From NCBI GenBank assembly GCA_009823505.1, contig VZQC01013876.1, positions 173,967-237,966 of the forward strand: DNA of 64,000 bases. The letters are read 5' to 3'. The notes under the pieces were generated by a model that saw only the letters and a list, made by a program, of their open reading frames with translations, did not search any database and was not told where the DNA came from. The position numbers and the translations under genes were made by a program. Positions 31,805 to 43,021 of the stretch are shown here, in pieces (the stretch's first letter is position 1; the number at the start of each line of letters is the position of its first letter). This DNA comes from Rhizomys pruinosus. Lineage: Eukaryota; Chordata; Mammalia; Rodentia; Spalacidae.

Positions 31805-32150
31805 ATTCCATTCCTCTAGCACTAGGTACAGAGTTCTCAATTATTTGAGAAATATTCATCAGCTTTAAACCTAGAGGAAAGAGAATAAGCAGTGTTCTTA
31901 GCCTTACTGTGGATTCATCAGACAGTGCCATAAAGAGGAAATTGGTGGGATGACTGGGAAAGCTTACAAACTTGCATTTAAAGAAACATGTGGGTCAACA
32001 CTTCTGCAACACCCTTGTAGCTGTTACTATCTCCTAATTAGGCCTCTCCCGTTTTGTCTTTATTATCCCTTTTTCCCCATAATATATCTTTAGCAATTGA
32101 ATTTGAGCAATCTCATACATATGATACATACAGAAAATATTAGCTCTTAT
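31805..32150. other. No gene seen; unique DNA
   Basis: No element recognised. Confidence 0.5.
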
Positions 32151-32154
32151 GCAC

Positions 32155-32300
32155 TCATTCATTTGATATATATTTTTTGAGCTCCTGATGTTAACCAGGT
32201 CCTATTCACAGGGCTAAGAGTACAGTGGCGAATAAAACAACAAAAAAATTACCTTCATGCCAGCAGGGGGAGACAAACAATAAAACAAGAAATATGCCAA
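32155..32300 (+). mobile_element. Ancient mammalian repeat (L2/MER-age, tentative)
   Basis: 'tttgagctcctgatgttaaccaggtcctattcacagggctaagagtacagtggcgaataaaac' followed by 'gggggagacaaacaataaaac' matches the pattern 'TTGAGC.CCT...CCAGG..CT...GGGATACAG..GTGAATAA' of very old repeats. Confidence 0.4.
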
Positions 32301-32393
32301 TTACACAAAGTGTTAGAATGTAGTATATATGTAGAAGAAAATTAGAAAAAGAGGAATGGAAAGTGTTGGGTTCGGGAAGGGAGTATCAATGAG

Positions 32394-32404
32394 ATGATGA
32401 TGAC

Positions 32405-32444
<40 letters not shown>

Positions 32445-32446
32445 GC
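32394..32446 (+). repeat. (GAT)n microsatellite
   Basis: About 15 GAT units with GAC interruptions. The reverse frame reads poly-histidine (32313-32498, -) and is not a gene. Confidence 0.96.
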
Positions 32447-32449
32447 GAC

Positions 32450-32741
32450 GACAATAATTATAACTATTATTACTGGTATCATTGAAAACAGAATTCATAA
32501 GAGTGACAAAGTGAGATTTATCTCACCCCTCCCTATACTTCCACTGCTATGACAACCCAAAACTGTTAAAAGGATTCCAGATGATCCATTTACCATCTGG
32601 AGGAGGGGTGAAATTGTAATACATTATGCTCAGTGCATCTAGTGACATCAGCATCATACCTCTTAGGAGCTGATGGATATCAAGTGATGGCCAGGAAGAA
32701 TAATTATGATACCAACAATGCTGTAAAGTTTTAAAACTATT
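32450..32741. other. No gene seen
   Basis: Unrecognised unique DNA. Confidence 0.45.
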
Positions 32742-32744
32742 TTT

Positions 32745-32962
32745 GATTATTTATTTGTACTTTATGAAGTGAATATTTCGCCTGCATGTATGTAAGTGCA
32801 CCATGCACATGCGCTGCCTGCAGAGGCCAGAATAGGGTGTCAGATCCCCTGGAACTGGAGCTATAGATGTTTGTCAGCCACCATATAGGTGCTAGAAACT
32901 GAACCTGGGTCCTCTGTAAGAGCAGCCTGTGCTCTTAACTGCTGAGCCATATCTCCAGCCCT
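32745..32962 (-). mobile_element. B3/B2-type SINE (-), older
   Basis: 'ttcgcctgcatgtatgtaagtgcacc', 'agatcccctggaactggagctatag', 'gtgctcttaactgctgagccatatctccagccc'. Confidence 0.88.
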
Positions 32963-33409
32963 GCTGCTGAATTGTTTTATTGATGTTCAATCCTGCCCTG
33001 AGTTACATAGTAGGCATGCTGACTGACAGCCTACTTTAATTCTTTTCATGTAAATGGCATATAGTTCCTAATGCCCAGAGTATTTTTCATAACATGGTTT
33101 TATTGCTGGCCTAGTATTTTGATGTGTGATGATATCTAAACAACTCCATTATTTAAGAACATTTATGTACTTTCCAAAATTTCACTGTTATAGAACACTT
33201 CCACATATAACTTCAAATGCATCATTAAGACAACTTGCAAAAGGGAGAACTCTGAATTCACAGGGATATATACAAATTATGCTCATATGCCATGCACAGT
33301 TTCACAAATTTTAACATAAATTACCAGTTACTTGAGAAGTTTATTACACTGTTATAGTCTCATCAATGCTTATATTTTTCATTCTTTTTTAACTTCATTG
33401 TTTTATTCT

Positions 33410-33532
33410 TTGTTTTTTTTTTTGGAGACACAGTCTCACTATATAGCCCAGGTTGCCCCTAAACTTGAGATCTTCCTGCCTCAGCCTTCAAAGTGCTGAG
33501 AATATAGGCATGTGCTACTTATTCCCTGTCCT
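33410..33532 (-). mobile_element. Old B1-like SINE (-)
   Basis: 'gagacacagtctcactatatagcccaggttgcc', 'ctgcctcagccttcaaagtgctgag', 'ggcatgtgctact'. Confidence 0.65.
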
Positions 33533-33659
33533 CAATTGTGCCAACCTTGATTATGAGGTTTATGGGGATTTGTATGACTCTTTTTGGAAATTGCCTGTTT
33601 TAATTGCCATATTCATTAATCCTTCATCAATAAGAATTCTTCTAACATGAAAGTTCTTA

Positions 33660-33778
33660 CTTTTTCTGTTTACGCAGGGTCCCTCAATGTATGTCAGGCT
33701 AGACTTGAACTCATGCTCTTCCTGCCTTGTCCTGAGGACTTGGATTACAGATGGCCACCATGTCCAGAGGGTCATAGC
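33660..33778 (-). mobile_element. Old B1-like SINE (-)
   Basis: 'gtatgtcaggctagacttgaactcatgctcttcctgcc' and 'ttggattacagatggccaccatgtcc'. Confidence 0.6.
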
Positions 33779-33834
33779 ATTTTCTAACTTGTCCTATGTT
33801 GCAAATACTTTCCCAGTTTAAAAACATGTGCTTT

Positions 33835-34065
33835 GGGGCTGGAGAGATGGCTCAGCGGTTAAGAGCGCTGACTGCTCTTGCACAGGACCCGGGTTCTATT
33901 CCCAGCACTCACATGGTGGCTAAGAACCATCTTTAACTCCAGTTCCAGGGGAATCCGACACCCTCTTCTGACTTCTGCAGCATTGCACGACACGGGTGTA
34001 CGAACCTACATGCAGACAGTACATTCATGCACATAAAATAATAAATAAAATTAAAAAAATTAAAC
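33835..34065 (+). mobile_element. B3/B2-type SINE (+), young, with TSD
   Basis: GGGGCTGGAGAGATGGCTCAGCGG head; CpGs kept. TSD ACATGTGCTTT at 33824-33834 and 34066-34076. Confidence 0.95.
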
Positions 34066-34274
34066 ACATGTGCTTTGATTTTATTTGTAGCATTCTAAAG
34101 AGATATGTATTAATATTTAATTTTTTGTTTGTTTTTTAATTTTTTATTAATATTTAACTTTAAAGCTCTTAAATTGGTCAGTGTCTTTTCCCTGTTTTAT
34201 TTATAAGAAGTGTATTGGCCAATGCTCTAATTATGTAAATCCTTTCAAATTCTTTTAAGTTATTTTTTTTCATG

Positions 34275-34387
34275 TTCTCATTAGCTAGCGGGAAACTCAC
34301 TATGTAGTCCAAGTTGGTCTGGAACTTGGGATCCTTCTGCCTCAGCTTCTATGGTATGGAATTATAGGCATGTACCCCATGCTTTGC
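34275..34387 (-). mobile_element. Old B1-like SINE (-)
   Basis: 'aaactcactatgtagtccaagttggtctggaacttgggatccttctgcctcagc' and 'ggaattataggcatgtacccc'. Confidence 0.6.
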
Positions 34388-34412
34388 ATATATATATATA
34401 TATATATATATG
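34388..34412. repeat. (AT)n microsatellite
   Basis: About 12 AT units directly after the old B1. Confidence 0.95.
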
Positions 34413-34419
34413 ACTTAGG

Positions 34420-35535
34420 TATATATATATTTTAACTAATACGAATATCTGGAATTTATTTTGCTTAGAGGTTGAAGTAGGGCTCTTTACTCTCCCTCAA
34501 ATTTTCATCCAATAGTTCCAATACTGGGAACATTCACTTAATAATGTATTTTTTCTTATAAATGTAATGTTCCAAAAATATCATATACTAATGACTTGTA
34601 GGATCTGTATGAAGCTGCACAATATTAAGTCACTATTTTAGGGGTCAAAAATAGAATGTTGGCAATTTTATGATGACTTACCCTAATATTAATATATCTT
34701 ACAAGTATAAAATTCCTTTTTATTAAAGGATGATATAAATGAAAAACTAAGCTCAATTACAAAAGAATTCGTGTGTGTAACCATGAAATTTCAGCAAGCA
34801 AGAATAAATGTTAGTATGAGATGAAGTCAGTGGGTGGAGTTGACTCAAACCTTTTTATTCCATAAAATAAAAGTAAATGTTGCACACTGTATTTTAAAAA
34901 TACAATATTCTTCTCTCCCTGTGGACTGTTGGTCCACTTTACAACAGCTGAGCTGGCTGGCTGAGCAGAGCTCTCTCGGCAGTGTCTTTCCTGCTCTCTG
35001 TCTTATCCCTGCTGGCCTCGTTATTAAAAATGTGTTACTGTCAGATATAAATGATGTTTCTCACTAAGTATGCTCAATAGCATTTTCTTTTCACTCTGTT
35101 TTTCTTCCAAATATAACAAGCCATTTTTGTCTTTGTGAAAAAAGATCACAAGCCTCTGTGACTACTCCCAAGCTTACAACATGATATGAGTGGCAGTTCA
35201 AGTGATTGATCCATAACCTTTGGGCACTCAGGCAATTATAAGTTGCCCATAAGCTTTGCTGTACCAGCAGAGCAAATAAAAATACTTGGGGATCTAATTC
35301 TGGGTCGGCTAAGCTCCCTTTTCATGATGTTATATGGAATAAGAGTTTTTTTTATCTAAGACAAAAGTCTAGATAGAACAATGAAAATAATTTATGTTTT
35401 TCTATTTGATCACTATGAAACATAAGGATTACCTCCACGCTCCTCTTTGCTCATGCCTTCAGTTTTTCCACATTCAACATTTGCTTCTAAGTCTTTTTAC
35501 TGGTCTAAGAACAGGAGTTAAGACATGTAAGTTGC
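34420..35535. other. No gene seen; unique DNA
   Basis: 1.1 kb with no recognised repeat. The frame at 34834-35067 has no domain and no splice-site context I can defend. Confidence 0.45.
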
Positions 35536-35537
35536 TT

Positions 35538-35617
35538 GAGCTGGGGATATAGCTCAGTAGTAGAGCGCTTGGCTAGCACTCGTGAGGCCCAAGGTTTGAT
35601 CCCCAAAAGCAGGGGAA
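35538..35617 (+). mobile_element. ID SINE (+), well preserved
   Basis: tRNA-Ala/BC1-like head: GAGCTGGGGATATAGCTCAG, TAGTAGAGCGCTTGGCTAGC, then 'gtttgatccccaaaagcagggg' and an A-run. The A and B boxes of the internal RNA polymerase III promoter are both readable. It is by far the best-preserved ID in the window. Confidence 0.92.
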
Positions 35618-35619
35618 AA

Positions 35620-36440
35620 AAAAACCATGTTCCTGATCTTCAAAAAAAGATGAAAGTCAAAAATAGCCCTTGCAAAAGGGAAGGGAAGTTGCAATATTTC
35701 CATTCCCACAGCTCTAGGAGTTGTCAATGATTTTATTTTCCCTAATGAGGCAATATCTCAATGCCCTCTTCTGTCAGAAGACAAATATTATGAAACAAAA
35801 CTGTCATTTGTTTCAGAGCTCTGCTTTGTGCAAAGGCATATGTGTATGTGCTTGTAAGAAAAAAAGGGCAATTTCTCAGCCAGGATAGAATGAGCTGTAA
35901 TAGACTGATTACTAAATGGTTTATCATAAAATCTCAGTATTGGAAAAGAACATTAAAGGTCATATGGTTCAATCTCCTGTCTACAAATTTACACATTCAA
36001 AGCAGAAGGTTCAAGTTAACAAGTTTTAGAAGCTGCTAAACACTATCATTTCATAGTAAGACCTCTCATTTCCCAAAATGTTCTATGACACATATATTTT
36101 TCAAATTGATTGTCTTTTGAATTTCATGACATCGAGAAAAATTGCAGGCATTCTGGACTGGGTTATAATGCTCTTAGGAAAATGATGCTCTTTTTTTCTA
36201 GAATGACTAGCTTACTTCCCTACTTGATTTTACTGTTATTTGCTGGCTGGAGGAAAATAGCACTACTCATAATCTCCTGCAGTTGATTGTTACATTAATG
36301 ACCCTTCATGCACCATACTACTCTACCCTACTCCACAGACACTAGGCAGGGCATATGACTTCCTCTATCCAGTGGGTTACTAGAAAATTTGACATGAGCT
36401 GGTGGTGCATTAGGGACTCCCTTCTCTTTTGCTGTTTTCT
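35620..36440. other. No gene seen; unique DNA
   Basis: About 0.8 kb with no young repeat. A stretch near 35935-36020 ('tattggaaaagaacattaaaggtcatatggttcaatctcc') resembles very old mammalian SINE-like sequence, but too weakly to call. Confidence 0.4.
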
Positions 36441-36444
36441 TTTA

Positions 36445-36785
36445 TTGTTTTTTGCATATGTATGTGTGTATTCATGTATGGATGTTTGTCCAGGTGCGTG
36501 TGCATATATTTGCACATGCATGTGGAGGCTTGAGGATGATATCAGGTAACGTCTCTGTTTGCTCTCCACCTTATATATTGAGGCAGTGGCTCTCACTTGA
36601 ACCCAGAGCTTGTCTTTTGGTTATTCTAGCTACCCAGCTTCCTCTGGGGATGCCCGGTCTCTGTCTCCTGATTGCTAGGATTACATACTGGCCACACCTG
36701 GCATTTACATGGCTGCTGGAAACATGAACTCCATCCTCATACTTGCATAACAAGGGCTTTACCCATGGAATCATCTCCCCAGTCC
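36445..36785 (-). mobile_element. B4-like composite SINE (-)
   Basis: 'gcatgtggaggcttgaggatgatatcagg', B1-like 'ctgtctcctgattgctaggattac...ccacacctggc', then a tRNA-like head in antisense, 'catacttgcataacaagggctttacccatggaatcatctccccagtccc'. Order and orientation fit B4/RSINE (tRNA-like head plus B1). Confidence 0.65.
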
Positions 36786-36789
36786 CTGT

Positions 36790-37261
36790 TTTGCTGTTTT
36801 TTGTTTTTTTAATTATTTCACTTTTAGTTCCATAAGATCATTTTGCTATAGATACGTGACTAAATCAAGATCAACTAACAGATATGTAAGCAAGGCCATT
36901 TTAGATTGTTCAATCCTAGGTGAACCACCAGATGACTGAAGTTCCACAAAGACCATCAGAAAAACCACATAGATGAATCCCTTGTCCGTCTCCCTTCATC
37001 CTGTTCTCCTAGATAACGTCTAATCCTAACTACAGCCAACTCTCATTTATTCTGCTTTAATATTAGAGAAGCTGAGCCTTGCTAGAAAAAAAATTACTCA
37101 ACCCATCTGAGGACTCTAAATTTAAAATTGTGACAAAGCTCTACTAGACCCGCAGCACTCCTAGCTAATTCTATTATACTCCTCTTAGAAATTAATTTTC
37201 TATATTTTAGTCAAACATTTTATACTTCATTCTTTCCTTAATGTCCAACATTCCTTTTTTT
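36790..37261. other. No gene seen; unique DNA
   Basis: No element recognised. Confidence 0.5.
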
Positions 37262-37273
37262 CCAGCAACAATG

Positions 37274-37426
37274 AAGTGGGACATGGTGGCACATGTCTTT
37301 AATCCCAGGACTGGGGAGGCAGAGGCAGGTGAATCTCTGTGAGATAGAGAGCAGCCTGGTTGACATAGTGAATTCCACGTCAGCTGGGGCTATAGAAAGC
37401 CCTTGTCTCAAACAACAACAGATCCC
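37274..37426 (+). mobile_element. B1 SINE (+), older, with 12-bp TSD
   Basis: 'aagtgggacatggtggcacatgtc' to 'cccttgtctcaaacaac'. TSD CCAGCAACAATG at 37262-37273 and 37427-37438, perfect although the B1 body has drifted. Confidence 0.92.
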
Positions 37427-37499
37427 CCAGCAACAATGGTTAAAATGGAAATACTGGGGAGGGCGAGGAGTGGATATAATGAAATACACTGGACTCATG

Positions 37500-37760
37500 T
37501 ATTAAATTCTCAAAAAATAAAAGGAAATATCCGTGAGTTTTGACAATTATATACACACATCTAAACACTCCTGTAGCCAAGATCTAGAACATTTTCATCA
37601 TTTCAGAAGGTTCTTTCATTCCACTTTTGAAACATGTTTTCATTTCTCTTGTGTAAATACCTGCAATGGAATAACTGAGTCAAAGGATAAGGACATTCGC
37701 CTAGAACTTACCACAAATTTGAGAGGTAGTAAATTTTGCCAGCACCACAGTAGAAACTAT
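37500..37760 (-). mobile_element. Ancient L1 3' UTR fragment (-)
   Basis: 'gtgagttttgacaattatatacacacatc', 'gtagccaagatctagaacattttcatc', 'tttctcttgtgtaaatacctgc', 'tgagtcaaaggataagg' match antisense old-L1 3' sequence. The 130-codon frame at 37533-37925 (+) lies over this and is not a gene. Confidence 0.6.
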
Positions 37761-37764
37761 CATA

Positions 37765-38103
37765 GGGCATATGTCTGGCAGACACTGGCTTTTTGCTGGC
37801 TATTCCAAGTCTGTGCCACCTTCTTGGAATATAGCCACAACTCCGAAACCAGGTCTGAGTCTCATCTCTGGCGTATGCAACCTCTGGAAGCTTTGTCCTT
37901 CCTTGGCTGCTCTCTTTCCTTGTAGAGATAGTGGCTTGTTCCCCTAGCTGATAGTTTTCTAGAACTGTTTCACCTCTCAGTGGTTAATTCACTGTTATTA
38001 ATTAGTAATTATTCATATTAAAATTTCCCTGTTCATATCACTGATATGGCGCCATCTCTCACCTCAATCTAATTATCAACTCTCCCACTGAACCACAAGA
38101 TGA
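37765..38103. other. No gene seen
   Basis: Unrecognised DNA. Confidence 0.4.
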
Positions 38104-38480
38104 TGCTCTAAAAACAAAACGAAACAAAACATGTAGACTCAAGCAGACAAAAGCCCAGCAGAGAATTATGGAAATGGGCAGCAGGCCACAATCTTAGCTG
38201 AAAAGCTCTTGGCAGCTGATTACTGCTGGGTGAGAAAAAGCTGATCTTATTTAAGCAAGGGACTCTAAATATGCCGGCTAGAAATCAGTGGATTAAATTG
38301 CACTGAGGGAGGTTTGGGGACACTAACTTGACTCCATAGGTCTTAATACAAATGACAGAATGCATGAAATCTGGTGTGTGTGTGGGGGCTATGGGAGGGT
38401 GCCAATGGGGAGGGGGTATAAAGATGATTAAGAAGTTCTGTATGAAATACACAAAAATTCAATACAAATGTACAAAGGAA
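38104..38480 (+). mobile_element. L1 3' UTR end (+)
   Basis: 'tcaagcagacaaaagcccagc', 'tcttggcagctgattactgctggg', 'ctaacttgactccataggtctt', 'cttaatacaaatgacagaatgcatgaaatc' and the 'gaaatacacaaaaattcaataca' end. The same tail recurs at 62266-62510. Confidence 0.75.
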
Positions 38481-38484
38481 CCCC

Positions 38485-38690
38485 AGAACAAACAACAGAC
38501 GGTAATAAGAAAAATGTTATGAAATGCCTGCTCCTTCTCTTTTCTGCTGTTACCAGTCAAGCCAAGCAGCCATGTTCTATTTCTACAAATGCAACAGCAT
38601 CATACCAGGGTTTTCTAATTTTCCAATTGCTTTCTCCCTAGATGTCTACAATTCAATTTATTCTTTATATGAGAGGTACAGCAAATTCCT
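38485..38690. other. No gene seen
   Basis: Unrecognised; the frame at 38524-38775 runs into the following B1. Confidence 0.45.
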
Positions 38691-38694
38691 TTCT

Positions 38695-38813
38695 TGGGTA
38701 TTTTTTGAGACAGTGTCTCCCTTTAGTCCCAGCTGGCCTGGAGCTCACAGAGCTCCGGCTGCCTCTGCCTCCTGAGTGCTGGGATTAAAGGTGTATGCCA
38801 CCATGCCCAGCAG
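38695..38813 (-). mobile_element. B1 SINE (-) with internal deletion
   Basis: Antisense B1 lacking the 'tctgtagaccaggctggcc' segment: 'ggcctggagctcacagagctccggctgcc'. The ends are intact (GAGACAGTGTCTCCC ... CACCATGCCCAGC). Confidence 0.9.
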
Positions 38814-38819
38814 CAAATT

Positions 38820-39676
38820 TTTAATATAAATAATTTCACATTGTTATATGTTTAAAACCCTCCAATGGAAACTTGTAGTTTTCATTTAGAGATGCACAAT
38901 CTATAGTGTCCCTCCCACTCAATCATACAAGCAGAATCTAGACAAATTGGAAATTAATGGTTTTGGTTGAGAACCAGTCAGAGAACTGAAATAGTAGAGT
39001 AACCATGTAATTGCAAATCTGAGAAAACTTAGGTCTGTTTGGGGAGTGTCAGAGCATGAGCATTTACTAATCTGAGGTAGATGCTGCTGGAGTCCATGTA
39101 AAGTGCAAAAAGGATTCAGCTCCTTTTTTTAATGAGTTACTGGAGACCAAATATGAGCTAGTTTGAAGACTTTATCCGATTGCAGAATATGTTTTCTAAA
39201 AACCTCACTAAGAATTTACAGGGAAGATCATACAGAATTATGAGTATTATTATTATTATTATTGTTGTTGTTGTTGTTGTTATTATTGCTGTTGTTATTC
39301 CATTATTCTACTGGCTAAGGGAGGGGAACATCAGTGACTGCTCATAGTCTGTTCCATCCATTTGGCATCCTCTACTTCCCCTGTATAACAAAAGCTTTCA
39401 TTTGTATGGGGAAGAAAAACAAAATAGTGTCACTCTACATCACTGGTGAAAGTTCACAGCAGCTGGGTAAGACAACAAACAAAAGAACCTCTGCCTCTGA
39501 AGGAGAGGCAAGAATACATGTTAAGCTAATTCTACAGAGGCAAGAGCATGTTTGAAAGCCATGGTCCCAAGACTCAGAGACGCAGCACCTTCCTAAGAGT
39601 AAGACTAAACTATCAGATGTTATTAGCTTTTGGCCATCACTGCAGTGTGTAAGCATCCAGTTAAAAGAGCAGAAGA
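38820..39676. other. No gene seen; unique DNA
   Basis: No element recognised except an ATT/GTT triplet tract at 39243-39300. Confidence 0.5.
39243..39300 (+). repeat. (TAT)n/(TTG)n triplet tract
   Basis: TAT units grade into TTG units and back to TTATTATTGC. Confidence 0.9.
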
Positions 39677-39918
39677 GGGGCTGGAGAGATGACCCAGCAG
39701 TTAAGAGCACTGGATTTCGTGCAGAGGACCTAGGTTTGATTCTCAGTACCCACATGGTGGCTAGCGACCATCAGTATCTCTAGTTCCAGGTGATCTGATG
39801 CCCACTTCTGACTTCTGTGGGCATTGCACAACACAGGTGCACCTACCTACATGCAGGCAATATACTCATACACATAAAACAAAAACGACAAATAAAAGAT
39901 TAGACAAATTAAAAAAAA
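39677..39918 (+). mobile_element. B3/B2-type SINE (+)
   Basis: GGGGCTGGAGAGATGACCCAGCAG head, 'taggtttgattctcagtacccacatgg', 'gatctgatgcccacttctgac', A-rich tail. Confidence 0.9.
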
Positions 39919-39919
39919 G

Positions 39920-40535
39920 AATAGAGCTGGGGAGATGCAAGAGACATAGTCTCTCTCTTGTGGAGGAAAAATCGAAAACACATAGCCAAAATTGGTGGAG
40001 ACACTGAGAACATAAGCTTTGGCTTTGGCAGCCCATACTTTAAGTAATAGACATTACTAGAGCAATTTGAAACCTATGGCTGATCAAGGGCAACCGTACT
40101 AAAAAGAACGACAGAAATCTCACATCGAGACCAGGCTGATACAAACTTTCATGCTTGGTTTGAAATGAAATGTGAAAAAAATGCACAGTCATTTCCAAAC
40201 ATAAACTTATTTATGTGAGTGTTTATTGGTCTTACACAAGGTACTGAGTGTCAACATAAAGTAAACATGGTCAAAAAAAGTTAGGAAGAATATATGCCTT
40301 CCCAAGGTACAAAACAACTATCCAAACAAGATCCACATGTGACACACATGGTAAAATATCTACATCTACATCTATATCTATTCTATATCTATATATCTAT
40401 ATCCATATATATCAGATGTAAAGTTAATATAACTGTGACTAATGGGAAAAATGGAAATATTTCAACAGGAACATAGAACTGAAAGGATCAAATGGAAAGG
40501 TTAAAATAAAAAAAACATACTAAAAACAATAAAAT
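39920..40535. other. No gene seen; unique DNA with TATC-type microsatellite
   Basis: TATC/ATCTATA units at about 40358-40410; the rest is unrecognised. Confidence 0.5.
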
Positions 40536-40536
40536 T

Positions 40537-40738
40537 GGGGCTGGTGAGATAGCTCTTGCAAAAGACAGGAGTTCAGTTCCCAGCACTCACATGGCAGCTA
40601 ATTAACCATCCTTAACTCTAGTTCCAAGGGAATCTGAAGCCTTCTTCTGACCTCCACAGGCATTGCAGAATACTGGTGCATTTACATACATGCAGGCAAT
40701 ACATTCCCATACATAAAATAAAAATAACAAATAAAACA
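40537..40738 (+). mobile_element. B3/B2-type SINE (+), head deletion
   Basis: GGGGCTGGTGAGATAGCTCTTGC: the 'cagcggttaagagcaccgactg' segment is missing between two GCTC words, a deletion between short repeats that removes the spacing between the A and B boxes. Confidence 0.88.
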
Positions 40739-40739
40739 T

Positions 40740-41271
40740 TTTAAAAATAGCATAAATAAGAGGTATCAGATGTTGACACAGAATAGAACCCAAAGGGAAT
40801 GTAAGAGTTCATTCTGAGCCAAATATGAGTGACTGTGGCTCAATAACAGGGATTCAGATTGGCCAAAATAACATGTTCTAATGGAGAAGTGGTTACATGA
40901 ACTCGTGTAGCCACAGAATAAAAGAAAGTCATAAATCAAGGAATTTACCAAATACATTTGTAAGTATATAAGGTAGGTGAGTTCCGCAAAGTGGGGAAAC
41001 TCTGTTACAGGTTTGAAATGGCATCTGATGAAATTCTTAGGTTTGGTGCTCTAAATGAATACATTCCAAAGATTTTCTCTGATCGTTGCAAGGACATTAG
41101 GTTAGACACTGGGTGGGCAATGAAATGCTAGTAAGAAGACTAAAGATAGCCCCAAATAATTTTGGATCTAGGTCTGTAATATTCCAAATCTCCACGATTA
41201 TAAAGTTCTAATTAATCAGTCTGGTCAAATCTTTAACATAACTACATCATTTTTCTAAGAACTTAAATTTA
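40740..41271. other. No gene seen; unique DNA
   Basis: No element recognised. Confidence 0.5.
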
Positions 41272-41495
41272 GGGGTTGGAGCAGTGGTTCAGTGGTTAAG
41301 AGCGCTGGCAGCATGCTCTTCCAGAGGACCTGGATTTGCTTCCTAGCGCCCACATGTCAGCTAAGAACTATCCATAAGTCCAGTTCCAGGGAATCCAATG
41401 CTCTCTTCTGACTTCCACAAGCACTGCACTTCATGTGTGCACTTACATATATGTGGACAAAACAAACATGTAAAATAGAAATAATTCATAAAAAG
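41272..41495 (+). mobile_element. B3/B2-type SINE (+), older
   Basis: GGGGTTGGAGCAGTGGTTCAGTGG head with small insertion ('gcagcatgctcttcc'), 'gtccagttccagggaatcc', A-rich tail. Confidence 0.88.
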
Positions 41496-41496
41496 A

Positions 41497-42345
41497 AAAA
41501 AAATTATCTTTATTGAAATGTTATTCATGTTAATACAATACATCTTGATCATACTTAGACTCCATTGCCTATATGAAATCTCCATTGCCCCCTACAGGAT
41601 TTCATGTGTCTGTCATATATGGTAAGGCCTATCATGTCACGTTTGTGTCCCTAGCTGTACCTTGCTGCGAGTTCATCCACTATTGCTTGGTCAACTTATC
41701 TAGTGTCACTTCCTTAAAGAAGACCAACTTTCTCTCAGTCATCAGTGATCAGTTGCCAATAGTTCCTCAGCTAAGGTTGGTGTTTCTTACCCATTTCCCC
41801 AGTTCTGTACGGTTTTTCTGATTTGAGTTTGTATGGGTTTTGCACATGCCGTCACCATTGCTGTAAGTAATATGAGCAAGTTCCCAGAAGCCTTGAAAAC
41901 TGTATCCTTGTGATCATCCACCACCCATGGCTCTTACAGTGTTTTCACTCCCTCTTCTGCTATGGTCCCTGATCCCTGGGTGGCAGAGGTTTAATATAGG
42001 AGTCCTATCCAGGAACACACACTCTGTAGTCTCTTATTCTTTACATTTTGTTCAGTTGTGGCTTTCTGTGTTGATCAACATCTGTTTCATGAAGAAGCTT
42101 CACTGATGTGATTTGAGAGGTAATGCATGAATATTTTCTCTGTTTCTTGCTCCACTATGTTTTCTGAGCCTTAGGTGTAGAGGTCACATTGTAGATGTGT
42201 CACTTAGGGCTGGGCACCTCACAGACATTTATTCTCTGCATTTGACCAGTTGTAAAACTTTGTCATAGTCTCCAACCATTGCAGAAAGAAGCCTATTTTA
42301 TGAGTGGTGAAAGTTATAGTTGTCTGTAGATATAAGGATACATAT
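41497..42345 (-). mobile_element. L1 3' end and 3' UTR (-)
   Basis: Antisense 'ttatctttattgaaatgttattcatg', 'caggatttcatgtgtctgtc', 'tagtgtcacttccttaaagaag', 'ttgccaatagttcctcagctaaggttgg', 'ctatggtccctgatccctggg', 'gtgtcacttagggctgggc'. It is the same family and order as 30155-31260. Confidence 0.82.
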
Positions 42346-42387
42346 TTAGCATACTTAAGAAATTACAGTTGCCTGTCAAGTTTGGAC

Positions 42388-42466
42388 CTGGAGATGCAGC
42401 TCAGTGTAGAGCACTTGCTTAGCACACATAAAGCCCTGGGTTTAATCACAAGCACTGAAAACCATG
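42388..42466 (+). mobile_element. ID-type SINE (+), diverged
   Basis: 'ctggagatgcagctcagtgtagagcacttgcttagcacacataaagccctgggtttaatcacaagcac'. A box readable, B box worn (GGTTTAATCA). Confidence 0.8.
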
Positions 42467-42469
42467 CTA

Positions 42470-42752
42470 AAGTCACATAAAATAACTGTAAAGGAAATAG
42501 CTTCATTTGGAGGAGAAAAAGGCCTAGTAAATAATAGAATATGCTGTCCTAGATTGTATCCTGGAATAGAAAAACTACATCAGTTCAAAACTGGATGAAA
42601 TCAGAATAACTCTAGTGTATACTGTGGTATAAGTACTGATTTCAGAGTTTTGATCATTGTATCATTATTATATAGAATGTTATCATTACAGGAATCTGGG
42701 AAGGTCACACAATAATTCTCTGTACTATTTTTGCAACAGTTTTTAAAATCAT
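42470..42752. other. No gene seen
   Basis: Unrecognised AT-rich DNA. Confidence 0.45.
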
Positions 42753-42764
42753 TGAAAAAATTCT

Positions 42765-43021
42765 GTTTTTTTTTTTTTTTTAATTTGAAACAGGGTCTCC
42801 CTATAGCCCCAGCTGTCCTGGAACTCACTCTGTAGACTAGGCTGGCCTTGAACTCACAGAGATCCACCTACCTCTGCCTTCTGAATGCTAGGCTTAAAGG
42901 TGTGTGCCACCACACCAGGCTTAAAGACGGTTCTTAGCTGCCATGTGGGTGCTGGGAATTGAACCTGGGTCCTCTGCAAGAGCACTCGGTGCTCTTAACC
43001 GCTGAGCCATCTCTCCAGTCC
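42765..43021 (-). mobile_element. Composite SINE (-): B3 head fused to B1, with TSD
   Basis: On the minus strand: GGACTGGAGAGATGGCTCAG, a full tRNA-like B3 head through 'cagctaagaaccgtctttaa', then directly a B1 starting GCCTGGTGTGGTGGC and ending in an A-tail. The pair is enclosed by TGAAAAAATTCT (42753-42764) and TGAAAAACTTCT (43022-43033), a 12-base TSD with one mismatch, and no TSD or A-tail separates head from B1. It therefore moved as one unit. The partner copy is at 25773-26025. Confidence 0.82.

Larger units (their letters stand above)
33060..34270 (-). mobile_element. Ancient L1 (-), mosaic with three later SINEs
   Basis: 'gtactttccaaaatttcactgttatagaac', 'ggggatttgtatgactctttttggaaattgcc' and 'ttgcaaatactttcccagttt' resemble antisense old-L1 3' sequence in the expected order. 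It is interrupted by old B1s (33410, 33660) and a young B3 (33835). Confidence 0.45.

Noticed and set aside
32313..32498. Poly-histidine frame
   Set aside because: Translation of the (GAT)n microsatellite on the reverse strand.
33835..33910. tRNA genes in B3 heads
   Set aside because: All such heads sit in full SINEs and lack a tRNA acceptor stem.
35538..35617. A free tRNA-Ala gene
   Set aside because: The head is tRNA-like, but it is followed by the ID unique region and A-tail; a tRNA 3' acceptor half is missing.
37533..37925. 130-codon frame as a novel gene
   Set aside because: It overlaps antisense ancient L1 sequence and has no domain or plausible exon context.
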